Shown here in pieces: positions 47,501-57,406 of a stretch of 64,000 bases of DNA (within the stretch, counting starts at the first letter, position 1; every line of letters begins with the position of its first letter). The DNA lies in the NCBI GenBank assembly GCA_018296165.2, contig JACKQL020000001.1:868001-932000 (forward strand), written 5' to 3'. The position numbers and the translations under genes were made by a program. Under the pieces are notes generated by a model. That model was not told the origin of the DNA and did not search any database. It saw only the letters and a program-made list of their open reading frames with translations. The DNA comes from Termitomyces sp. T153 (taxonomy: Eukaryota; Basidiomycota; Agaricomycetes; Agaricales; Lyophyllaceae).

Positions 47501-47971
47501 AGGTTCTACCTTAGGATGCTCCTGACAGTTGTGACCAATGCAACATCATGGGCTGATCTCAGGACAGTCAATGGCCACACTTATCCTACTTACAAGGAGG
47601 CATGCAAGGCCCTTGGTCTTCTAGAAGATGATGCAGAATGGAGGCAGTGTCTTGCTGAAGCTGCTCCAATCCAATCAGGATCAGCTCTCAGACAGCTCTT
47701 TTGCACTATCCTATTCCACTGTGCTCCTACCACTCCAGAGGCTCTATGGGATGAATTCAAGCACTCCATTTGTGATGATCTTCAACACAGATTGGAGAAT
47801 ATCCAGCAGTACAGGGACAGAGTCTTTACTGATGAAGATGTCTATGACTATGGTCTTTATCTGATCAATGACAATTTGAAGAATTTTGGCAAGACTCTTC
47901 AAGACTTTCCAAATATGCCAGAACCCCAACAAGTTTGGAATGTGATTCCAGGCAAGTTGGACATTGTATAA
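44574..47971 (+). CDS. Helitron Rep nuclease part of RepHel
   Basis: Frames 44574-46721 and 46772-47971 join in phase across an intron (gtattg...gtcag, 46722-46771). The N-terminus carries four copies of a 36-residue acidic repeat built on D-D-I-P-S-D-D-D-L-D-Y-V-D-P (44690-45060), then a zinc-like C-P-H-C element (about 45230) and the Helitron-like N domain (L-H-P-Y-Y-T-P-L-H-Y). The nuclease has the HUH motif L-P-H-M-H-I-L-I-F-F (46600-46625) and the two-tyrosine motif Y-I-H-K-Y-I-Y-K-G (47060-47090). This cuts and joins single-stranded ends during rolling-circle transposition. No internal stop within this part. The 44574 position is not an ATG, so an earlier start or exon is needed. Confidence 0.8.
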
Positions 47972-48016
47972 AGAGTTGACATTGATACTGATCAAACCAT
48001 TTCAGGAAATAGGCTT

Positions 48017-49776
48017 TTGCAAGAAGAAACAGATTATAATGTTGAGGAGTTGAAGAGAAGGGTGGATGAAAACAAGGCCAGGTTTAATGGTGAACAACTG
48101 GGAGCCTTCAATGAAGTTATGGACTCTGTGGACAACAACTTGGGCAAGATGATATTCATTCACAGTGCAGGTGGATGTGGCAAAACATTTGTCTGCAACA
48201 CTTTGGCTTCTGCTGTTCGGTCCAATGGAGATGTGGCATTATGTGTAGCATCATCTGGGATTGCTGCCTTATTGCTGGAGGGTGGTAGAACTGCACATTC
48301 AAGGTTCAAAATCCCCATTCCTGCTCTGGATATATTGTTGAAGAGTTGAAGAGAAGGGTGGATGAAAACAAGGCCAGGTTTAATGGTGAACAACTGGGGG
48401 CCTTCGATGAAGTTATGGACTCTGTGGACAACAACTTGGGCAAGATGATATTCATTCACAGTGCAGGTGGATGTGGCAAAACATTTGTGTGCAACACTTT
48501 GGCTTCTGCTGTTCAGTCCAATGGAGATGTGGCATTATGTGTAGCATCATCTGGGATTGCTGCTTTATTGCTGGAGGGTGGTAGAACTGCACATTCAAGG
48601 TTCAAAATCCCCATTCCTGCTCTGGATACATCCATTGCCAATATCAAAAGAGGAACTCAGTTGTCTCAACTCTTACTCCAGACCAAGGTTGTTATTTGGG
48701 ATGAAGTTCCAATGCAACACAAAAATGCCATTGACTCTGTGGATCAAGGGTTCAGAGACATCCTGGAGAAGGATGTTCCTTTTGGTGGAGTGACAGTGGT
48801 GTTTGGAGGAGATTTTAGGCAAACTCTCCCAGTTATTCAACGAGGACTCAGGCAGCAGACGATTGCTGCTTCACTCAAAAGGGGAAGACTTTGGGATCAG
48901 ATTCAAGTCCACTACTTGGTTCAAAACATGAGATTGGATCAGACTCCTGATAATATTGCTCATGCAGCTTGGTTATTGGATGTTGGTGCTGGAAAAAACC
49001 TTGGGCCTGGAGAAACAGTACAACTTCCAGAAACCATGATCTGTGATGACAATTCTGTCACTGGATTGATCTCTTCCACTTATCCTCATATTGATCACCA
49101 TCAAGATGATCAGTATTATCTGGACCGTACCATCCTTTCTGGCAAGAACTCTGATGTAGAGGATATCAACTCTGAAGTTCTGCAGAAATGTCCAGGAGAA
49201 GAGAAAATCTTGCAGAGTGCAGACTCTGTCATATCTGATAATGGAAATCCTAATGGTCTTGCATTGTATCCAATGGAATACCTCAACTCTCTCAGACCCA
49301 GCAGTTTGCCCTTGGCTAAATTGGCTCTGAAGATTGGTGTTCCTGTCATGCTGCTCAGGAATCTGGATACAACCAAAGGACTTTGCAATGGGACAAGAAT
49401 GATTGTCACTCACATCAGCACCAGAGTTCTCAGATGTAGGATCATCAGTGGGGATGCCAAGTTTGCAAGATCAATTGTTTTGATTCCAAGAATCAACATG
49501 GATGTGTCTGAAGAAGATTTGCCAATTCCATTGCGCAGGAGACAATTCCCAGTTCGATTGGCCTTTGCTATGACAATCAACAAGTCTCAGGGTCAATCAG
49601 TCAAGCATGTTGGATTGGACCTTCGATCAGGAGTTTTTTCACATGGCCAACTTTATGTTGCACTCTCTCGGTGCACATCAGGAGATCGTATCAAAGTCAT
49701 CTTGGACCCAGAAAACACATCAAGAAAGACTGCAAATATTGTCTACCAGGAAATCCTGAATGGTTTACAAATGTAA
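48017..49776 (+). pseudogene. Helitron PIF1-type helicase, broken by a tandem duplication
   Basis: The helicase has Walker A in S-A-G-G-C-G-K-T-F-V, Walker B W-D-E-V-P-M, then F-G-G-D-F-R-Q-T-L-P and a C-terminal Q-G-Q-S-V-K-H-V-G-L-D with Y-V-A-L-S-R-C-T, all PIF1 helicase motifs. The first 296 bp (about 48042-48337) are repeated at 48338-48633, so the Walker A motif occurs twice. Because 296 is not a multiple of three, the first copy runs into TGA at 48347-48349. The second copy is open to 49774-49776. Junction with the upstream Rep exon at 47971-48016 is not resolved. Confidence 0.8.
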
Positions 49777-49960
49777 GTGTGAGTTTTGTTGGATTCAAGC
49801 AACAAATGCTAACTTCTATGAACTTTAGCACCTAATGTCTATAGCTGGACCATGTAGTATAGATATTCTTAATGGTTTACAAATGTAAGTGTGACAGTTT
49901 AAATAATTGGTTGGTTAGTACTAACTTTGATAATTTTCAGCATCTCTAATATATACCAGT
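49750..49960 (+). repeat. Diverged direct duplication after the helicase stop
   Basis: The stretch aatggtttacaaatgtaagt at about 49758 recurs at about 49870, each followed by similar sequence (tgtctatagctggaccatgtagtat against atatataccagtggacattgtagtat, shortened here). The copies are about 112 bp apart. Confidence 0.55.
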
Positions 49961-50065
49961 GGACATTGTAGTATTTTGTTAATAATGTAATATAGATACA
50001 TGATTGGTTTATAGATGAAATCTCAGTGTATTGAATTGTAAGAGAAAAGCAACACTTGGTCAACA

Positions 50066-50393
50066 AAATACAAAGACCTAACCGAACGAAGTGAGGTTGG
50101 GTCTGGGATGAAGCACTGAGTTAGAAATACAAAGACCTAACCAAACGAAGTGAGGTTGGGTCTGGGATGAAGCATTGAGTTAGAAATACAAAGACCTAAC
50201 CAAACGAAGTGAGGTTGGGTCTGGGATGAAGCATTGAGTTAGCAAAACGAAGTGAGGTTGGGTCTGGGATGAAGCACTGAGTTAGAAATACAAAGACCTA
50301 ACCGAACGAAGTGAGGTTGGGTCTGGGATGAAGCATTGAGTAGAATATCGAGGACCTAACCGAACGAAGTGAGGTTGGGTCTGGGATGAAGCA
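50066..50393 (+). repeat. Tandem array of a 59-bp unit, six copies, near-palindromic core
   Basis: Units at 50066-50124, 50125-50183, 50184-50242, 50243-50285 (5' shortened), 50286-50343 and 50344-50393. The core gacctaacc...ggttgggtc can pair with one G-U and a loop around gaacgaagtga. Units keep CG dinucleotides although the neighbouring Helitron coding sequence does not. They probably represent repeated Helitron 3' ends. Confidence 0.8.
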
Positions 50394-50399
50394 AGAGCT

Positions 50400-51224
50400 A
50401 CAGGCCCGTGCCGAAGGCATGGGGCGTAGCTCGTTCCTTCTATGATAGTACCCATCTTCGTCAAGTTCCTGTTCCTGCGGTTCATAATGTTGATATCCAT
50501 CAAGATGTTGGCTGGTATGCATCGATGAGAAGGCGCTTGGTGCTCTATCGGACTTGTCAATCTTGTCAATTTATTATGTCTCCAAAGTTGATTATCCAGA
50601 AACTTGAGGCTCTGGTTCTGAGACCTCAGCATTGGAACTATTATTCAAACTTTGTTCTTTGATGTATGTGGGGTCAGTTAGCAACACTGGATCATTAGAG
50701 TGTTGTGCTTCCCAACAAAGCACACCTTGCGGCTTGCATCCTTTCTTGATGGGCATGTCTGAATAGGCTCAAACACAAGACTTTTGCTTCTGGTGAGCTC
50801 AAAATTTCCTCTAAACTGTTGCGATGCTTGTTTCTGCTTCATCTTTTGACCATTGTCAGGGTACACTGAAATTTGTTTGCGGCCCCTCAAAAAAAGTGAA
50901 ACAGCATGGGAAAAAGTCTGATATTGCATCAATCATTATATTTTCTATGGTTTCCTTACTGAAAATCCGGAAAAATTTCGTTGGTACCTAAATTGACTTG
51001 TTGGCGAAGTAACCACATGCACTGTATGTACAATTGTCGACGATGAAATTCGTACTATCCAAAGAGTCCGCATAATTACCGAACATCGAACGGTCCTACA
51101 CAAAGTCCTAGTATGTATCACAGTATATCGACCAATTTTTCAGATTTCTCAGATTAATGTCGTTTGTGAAAAGTTATAAGTAGAATATGGGTATGTCACA
51201 CGGTATGGGGATTTGAAGACACGT
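50400..51224. other. Downstream of Helitron; possible integrase zinc-finger scrap
   Basis: A plus-strand frame to 50662 reads V-H-N-V-D-I-H-Q-D-V-G-W-Y then C-Q-S-C-Q, spacing compatible with an H-H-C-C integrase finger, but no catalytic core follows. The inverted arms gagctac (50395-50401) and gtagctc (50425-50431) form a hairpin at the Helitron edge. Otherwise nothing recognised. Confidence 0.3.
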
Positions 51225-52938
51225 TCAAAGAAGTTGCTTCCAGCCTGATTCACGAGTTTTCTTTACGAGGCGTTTTACTTCTTGGGAACGAGCCCGAGTT
51301 GTAACAAGCAATGTGTCCGGCATATCAACAATGACCAGATCATCAACTCCGAGGCATGTGATGAGACGGCCAGATCCTGGTACAACAATACCTCCAGCAA
51401 CTTGTTCGGTGACAACTACGATATGAGATGTTAGAATTGTGAGGAGGGGCTTCAAATGCATTGAACCGACCAAGATTGCTATCGCCAAGGATACGAGGCT
51501 GATTAGCCTCTGCAGGTAATAGATCTGCTAGAGATGAGAAGTCTCCAACGTCATCCCAACCTGTATTCCCATACTATGAATGAAAGGAGTCTCATGGTCT
51601 GTTGCGACTTACCAAAGGTTGCGGGTACAACAGCCACCCGACCTTGTGCTGCTGCTGGCTCAGCAACGGCATTGTCAATAGGAATCTTCTCTAGAGAGTC
51701 CCAAATTTCATTCAAAACCGCCTGTCGCGCCGCTTCATCATCCCAGACAGCGGCAATTTTGACGAGGCCATCGTGCAGGTCAGGCTTGTATTCTTTCATA
51801 AGGTCCAAAAGGAAAGTTGCTTTCGTGACAAACATTCCTGCGTTCCAACGGTATTTACCAGTTGCAATATACGAGGCAGCCGTCCGAGCATCTGGCTTCT
51901 CCTTGAAGCTAGAGACCAATCGGGCATTTGGAGCGTCTTTGAATCCAAGTTTCTCCCCGAGACGGATATAACCAAACCCGGTGGAGGGATGGGATGGTGC
52001 AATCCCTATGGTAACAAGATAGTCCTTCTTCGCAACCTCGACCGCCTCAGCAACCGCAGAAAGGAAGGCGTCATCTCCAGAAATCATATGATCAGCAGCA
52101 AATGAACCGATAACAGCGTCCGGGTCTCTCTTTGCAAGGACTGCTGCCGCAAGACCGATGGCAGCCATAGAATCCTTTGGACCTGGTTCACACAGGAGAT
52201 TGTGGACGAGTAGGTCGGGTAATTGCTCGTGGATAGCTCTGACGTGCCCTGGACCAGCAACCACGGTGGTCCTTGCGGCGGACGAAAGCGGGAGAAGTCG
52301 ATCCCATGTTGCCTGTATGAGGGAGCGACCTTTGAGAGTAAGATCGAGTAGAAACTTAGGGTGGCCCTCGCGAGAGAGAGGCCATAGACGAGTTCCCGCA
52401 CCACCAGCAGGAATAACTACGTAAAAGCCTGGTATATCACGGGAACCGAATGGAAAGGCAGTCAGGGCATTGTCACCGAGCGGAGAAGGACGAAAAGACG
52501 GTTCGGTAGGGCCAGCAGAGAGCAAAGGCATGTTATGAGACAGGAAAGGTGATAGTTTAGCTGCGCGTAATTGTGGACTAGGAGGAGCTGGCGTCGCAAA
52601 GCCGGAACTTGCGTTTCGGGACAAGTGTAGATTGTGCTGGGTGGACCAGATCAGCATATATAACAGTATCGTATTCTACAATTCACCTGAAGTCCTTCTC
52701 GTATCTGGCGCTCAAGGCTGGCATTGGCGAGTCGAAGCTCTGCACATTCTTGCCGGAGGTCAGCAATCTCAACATGCTAAAACGTAGACTGAAAGTTCAA
52801 TCGATTGCATCAATGAGACGTGGCTTGGTACCCACCGACTTCTGAACGGCTTGTAAAATCTGTTGGAACATCCTTTCAACGCCAACCGGTGCGTTTGCCT
52901 GCCCAGCAGGGTATTGAGGGAGTATTCCAGGAGAAGAC
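51225..52938 (-). CDS. Mannose-1-phosphate guanylyltransferase, bacterial ManC-like, with N-terminal extension
   Basis: Starts M-S-S-P-G-I-L-P at 52938. Two short exons encode a heptad-rich helix (V-G-V-E-R-M-F-Q-Q-I-L-Q, then L-R-Q-E-C-A-E-L-R-L-A-N-A-S-L). The large exon 52640-51620 has the nucleotidyltransferase loop V-I-P-A-G-G-A-G-T-R-L-W-P-L-S-R, then H-P-K-F-L-L-D-L, F-A-A-D-H-M-I, G-F-G-Y-I-R-L-G, F-K-E-K-P-D and R-W-N-A-G-M-F-V. The exon at 51580 has G-W-D-D-V-G-D-F and the last ends R-L-I-T-C-L-G-V-D-D-L-V-I-V-D-T-like sequence, stop 51225-51227. It makes GDP-mannose from mannose-1-phosphate and GTP. The motif style (G-T-R-L-W-P-L-S-R) is that of bacterial ManC rather than fungal Psa1. 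Confidence 0.8.
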
Positions 52939-53208
52939 ATAGTAGGAATGATGAAGGAACGTGAGTGAGATGGACGTTGTCACTGCGCGTTTGTTGTAAA
53001 TAGCCATGCCGAATAGTCGGCCTTTTCCGCCTGACAAGTGGCATTTACATGGATGTTCCTGTAAAATGCAGAGGACTTACTTGTCTTTCCTTGTCATGGA
53101 TTTGAACGAGTGTGGGTCAGGCTTACTATACAGAATAGGTACTATAATTCAATTCGAAGTATATCTACTTAAGATGTGCGAAAGTAAACTATGTACTGTA
53201 GCTCCAAC
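52939..53208. other. Short intergenic region
   Basis: Promoter side of the guanylyltransferase gene and 3' side of the next minus-strand gene. No other feature seen. Confidence 0.4.
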
Positions 53209-54215
53209 TTATTCTTCATCGCTTTCAAATTCAATTGCTTGATACTTTCTCGCTTTCTTATTCGGGTTGGCAAGTGATGCCCCTTTCAATTGCTTTGGGA
53301 CCGCCGATTCTATCGTGAACCGTCTAAGCGGACCATTCAAACAAGCTGTCAGTGTATGAGATCAACCCACTAATCTTCGGATCTGCAGAGGATGCTCGCT
53401 GCTCTTTCACGTAGACCGGCGAAGCATGCTGGGGTAAGGGGACTGCCGGTTGACTGGTGCTTGCCGCCGTTCGGATTGTTGTTGTAGCCAGCGTAGCTGG
53501 TCCGAATAAGACGACAGTACGTTTTGTCAGAACACATGAAAAATCAATCTACAACGTACGTTTATCAATTGAGGGTTGAGATGACACGTAAGTCGACGCG
53601 AAGTGGTCTGGATGAAGACGGCACTTTCTTGACTGAGCTTGAAGTGCGATCTTTTCATGACAAAAGACAATCAGGTCGCCCAAGTTTCCCATTCCTGAGC
53701 ACTTACATCTAGTAAAATATCTGTTGCATGTGAAGCAGCCTCCGAAGAGGTCAATTCAGCTAAGGATATATGCAAAGGTTTCTTGGAGGATGGCCCAAGC
53801 GTTAACTAAAAATTCTACCGATCAATACAACGATATGAAAGCGTAAAGTCAAGGGTACTTTGATTTTCGCGTCCTTCTCGGTACTCCAGTCTCCTACGTA
53901 GAGTTCTCCTTGAATAAATGTCTCCGCAAGTCTCTCGGCGAAAGCTTCTAATAGTTTATCCGATGATTTAGAACCCTAGAATGCACTTGGCCTCAACTCC
54001 TGTATCCGAAAGAAACTCGTACGAACGACGATCTCGAGAATATCTGTCTTCGCCCAACTCCCGCGCCACCATCTTCCTTCCGGGCCAGATAATCCCAGGT
54101 GAATTGTCCACTGATCTGAAACGGTAGAAAGGACAACAAATCGATAGACTCCCTGATAAATGACCTGCGTAAGCTCGTCTAGGCATATAAAATTGGCCAG
54201 CACATCGCTTGACAT
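53209..54215 (-). CDS. Probable PAXX/XRCC4-superfamily end-joining protein
   Basis: Starts M-S-S-D-V-L-A-N-F at 54215, stop TAA 53209-53211. The N-terminal 60 residues (V-Y-R-F-V-V-L-S-T-V-S-D-Q-W-T-I-H-L and G-R-W-W-R-G-S-W) resemble the beta-sandwich head of XRCC4, XLF and PAXX; next exons give E-A-F-A-E-R-L-A-E-T-F and a helix. The C-terminus reads G-A-S-L-A-N-P-N-K-K-A-R-K then an acidic I-E-F-E-S-D-E-E, like the Ku-binding tail of PAXX (a basic patch followed by hydrophobic-acidic residues). If correct it acts in nuclear non-homologous end joining. The exon 53450-53330 and its short intron are not settled. Assignment rests on fold-level resemblance only. Confidence 0.5.
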
Positions 54216-54599
54216 TTCATTCGTAAGTAAAGGAGTTAACAGCCGTTGGGCGCAGCGCGCGGTCGCAGCTTGCGATGCTGCTTATCTAATGCACTAAATT
54301 GAGCATCCGACGGAATCACTCTGAGCTGAGCACCTGAGCACCAGAGTTCAGTCCTTCATAATTGTATGAAGCCACATAGTTGTTATAGTCTGAGCTATGC
54401 ACAATCTAGATGCAGTTACTGGAATAAGAATTATAGGAACTCCTCATACATCTCATCACCATATCTTGAGTCCTATCCGTGACGAAAAGCCTCCGTCGGA
54501 AATTACAACGGCATTGATGGGTACTATGTCAATGAAAAATGGACATATACAACCAGTGGATAAAGTAGATGAAGGGGATGAAGGATAGAATAGTAGATT

Positions 54600-56914
54600 T
54601 TATAAAAGGTTGCCATGAGACAAGTTTTGTCGGAGAACCATATCTTTCACTGCAGAAATAAAGCTTTCAAAACCACTTCGAATTTTGATCAAATCAGGAC
54701 AAACCATTAACAAGTATCCGTTGCGTAGATTGAGAATCCTAGTTTAGTATGATGAGGCTATTCTTATTGTTTACAATCAATGGGCTAATAAGACTCACAG
54801 TCACAGTGGTAAGATGACAATAGAATGTGCGAGGCTTCGGCGAGAACTGCTTCAATATACCAGCTTCAGATCAGAGGTTAACGGATACGGTAGCTGCTTC
54901 GATCTTGATTAGACTAACCAAACTTTCGCATAAGATCTGTTGAAAAGCACGACAGAACAATTGAGCGGATTCGCTAACAAGGCGTTTTGTCCCTTACATT
55001 TTGAAGTAGACTCGAAATTATTCGGTCTATCCCCATATGATACGACAAAATGTCCGAAAGACACGCCAGCAGCAAGTTTCGCTGTAAGAGTGAGGCATTG
55101 ATTACGCAAAGCACTGCGTATGGCAAGAATCTCACCTTGAAAGATATCAATTTTGTTCAAGAAGAGAACAATCTCAGTGTCCTTCAAAAGTTTATTCGAT
55201 ACGACAGATTTCCACAATAAGATTGAGTCTTCCTATGTGCCATCTAAGAATCAGCGAACGTCCTCAGCTTAGTTTTCGATAGCTAACCAGTCGATTGACA
55301 TTTGGATCTTCATCCAGAACCTAGAAACGGGTAATGAACTATTATGCAAACAGGTTACTTCGTTTTCCTTACTTGGTCGAAACCAGAGATGGGGGCAAGG
55401 AAAATGATGCCATTCATATTATCAAAATATGGAACCCAGGCGGCTGACGCATCATCATTTGGTCTGACAATTGTTCTAGTCATATGAAAGTTTTGCACAC
55501 CTCGCTATTTCCTATGTAAGATTGATATCAATATGAATGTTGAGGTGCTGACATACCAAAGACCGTGCCCCACCCACGTCAAACACTCTCCAATCATGGC
55601 TCATCATATTCCCTGCGGATAAATCAGATAGACGTCCAGGAGGCTGAGCCAATGGCTGCAATTACCGGCTTTCAGAGTAAAACGGTGTTCAGAAACCCCA
55701 ATAGTCTTCAGACGGGCACGCAAAATGTCGTCTGCTCCAGTCACTGAGCTCAAGACCTCCTTGAATATAAAGCGATGCTCACCATCCGTAGGTATATATT
55801 TCTGAGATGTAACTCGATCTAGTTGATCCAGGAAGCTGTGAAAGGAAATAAGAAAAGACATTCATAAGGTGAATGTACAAGGGTTTACAATCCGCCCACA
55901 TCCTGGAGTTGGATTCTCAGGGCCAACAACAATTCTTTGATTGTTGGATCAGTCCACAATAAATTTATATCGTCCTTACAGGCATTGAGAATGACACCAG
56001 GATCGTTTGGATCATCGAAGTCAATATCTTGGCTGTCAAGACTTGTTCTTGGACCCGATACAAGTCTGTTGAACGCGTTCTGCCATGGCGTGAGCGAGTT
56101 CAGAGCAGGTTCACTAGGAGTATTACGACTGAAATATGGAAGATTAGTGACTGGCGAAAGATGGGTAGCTTCGCGTTCTGCAGAATATCCAGGAGTGATC
56201 TTGCGCAGAAGTGTCTCCTCAACCTGTTGGAGTGGTAATAAACGCATCTTGAGTCTAAGATGTTCTGGTGAAAGTATAGGGTATTTGGCCTCTGATTCGG
56301 CTTCAGAGACTACGGTAGAAGGGGATGCCGCTGCTTGAACCTCCGTCATGGCATGGAGTATTAACTTAACAGATCGAACCACGTTGAGCTGAACAACAGC
56401 TCGCCAGGAAGCACGCTCCGTGCGAAATGCCTGACTACCTCAATACCACACACGAACCGATGTACGACGGTGATTCATACCTTGTTCGAATGGAATAATT
56501 GGAAGTCTAGAAGATGGAAGATTGAATGGATTTATCATAATGGAGCGAGGCAGAAACTTACTTTTAAGTGTCGTTGATTTGCCTGAGTTTTGCGCAACAA
56601 TCAGTCGACAAAACCACACTGAAGAAAGACAAGCACTAACCTGACTCGCTCTGTCCTGAGCTCCTCTTCAGTTGTGGAACAGAAGGCACGTCACCAGTCT
56701 ACTTACCAAGTAGAAGAATCCTGATGCATTTGGTCTTCTTTTCATTGATTCTTTGGCGATTGAGCTCCTCGTCGATGGCGTCTGATCGTTTCTGTGCTTC
56801 TTTCTCTGCTGCCAAACGCACCTGCCGCTCAGCTTCGGACTCATCCGGCGGTGGGGCCATGGCTTTTGTCAGAGGGTCTTCATCATGACCACGGGAGTCC
56901 GTGTACAATCCCAT
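54600..56914 (-). CDS. Divergent G-protein alpha subunit
   Basis: Starts M-G-L-Y-T-D at 56914 (Gly2 allows N-myristoylation). The P-loop G-Q-S-E-S-G-K-S-T is assembled from three exons, including one of 15 nt. The helical domain is enlarged (exon 56382-55885, with a disordered insert). Switch I reads R-A-R-L-K-T-I-G-V with the catalytic Arg. Switch II reads D-V-G-G-A-R-S where the family has D-V-G-G-Q-R-S, followed by an unusual insert before W-V-P-Y-F-D-N. Then L-F-L-N-K-I-D (NKxD) and a T-T-V-T-D end, with C-terminal D-M-V-L-R-Q-N-L-S-H-G-N-L-L and TAA at 54600-54602. It binds GTP at the membrane downstream of a receptor. At least nine introns. It belongs to the expanded non-canonical G-alphas of mushrooms. 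Confidence 0.88.
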
Positions 56915-57406
56915 TGTAAAGTGATCAAGTCAAATCTGGTAGGCCCGCAGTGAAAACGAGATCGCCTGTGATGGACGAATGTAGAGAGGGTTCATGAGCT
57001 TAGAAGATGCAAATTCCCATGCTAGAAAGGGAAAGAAGCACATTTGATGAGGCCGCCATTGGACGTCAAGAATGGTAAGTATCTACGTCGACAAATGGAG
57101 ATTACTTCGAAATTTTTCTTTCCATTTCTCAAATCTAAAATTTGAAGCTTGAGGTTTCCATTTCTCAAGTCTAAAATTTGCAGCTTGAGAATTCGCTTCC
57201 TCTACTTCCCCTGCTCTTTCCGGCTGGCCAACAACGAAGCTGCAGTACTTGCCACTTTGATTCAAAATTGTCGGATTTGAGATTATGCCAAGACCGTGTT
57301 GTTGAGCACATGATTTCGCACATGATTTCGTACGAGAAGATCTCCGTTGTCTACAGAAATACAGGTGACCAGCTGCGTAAATGGGGCTAACTGAGAGCAC
57401 TTAAAG
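56915..57406. other. Intergenic with a 36-bp-period tandem repeat
   Basis: Contains two copies of a 34-nt unit (57120-57153 and 57156-57189; shared core tctaaaatttg) just after aatggtaagt. A minus-strand frame crossing it has no domain. The promoter of the G-alpha gene is expected at the left edge. Confidence 0.5.

Larger units (their letters stand above)
43000..50400 (+). mobile_element. Helitron (rolling-circle transposon), approximate limits
   Basis: Contains a Rep domain with an HUH motif and a two-tyrosine motif followed by a PIF1-type helicase, the defining RepHel arrangement, plus an accessory Q-rich frame upstream and a tandem array of short near-palindromes at the 3' side. Coding parts are CpG-poor. 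Ends (5' TC, 3' CTRR) are not certain; about 43000 and 50400 are estimates. Confidence 0.8.

Noticed and set aside
50066..50393. CRISPR-like array
   Set aside because: Repeats are head-to-tail without unique spacers, the genome is fungal, and the array borders a Helitron.
51534..51971. 145-codon plus-strand frame
   Set aside because: Antisense to the guanylyltransferase exon, whose motifs are unmistakable.
54397..54588. 63-codon plus-strand frame before the G-alpha 3' end
   Set aside because: Has an ATG and a His/Asp-rich sequence but no domain; lies in the 3' flank of an opposite-strand gene. Not supported without transcripts.
57083..57400. 105-codon minus-strand frame with a repeated segment
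   Set aside because: The repeat comes from the 36-bp tandem DNA repeat; the rest has no domain.
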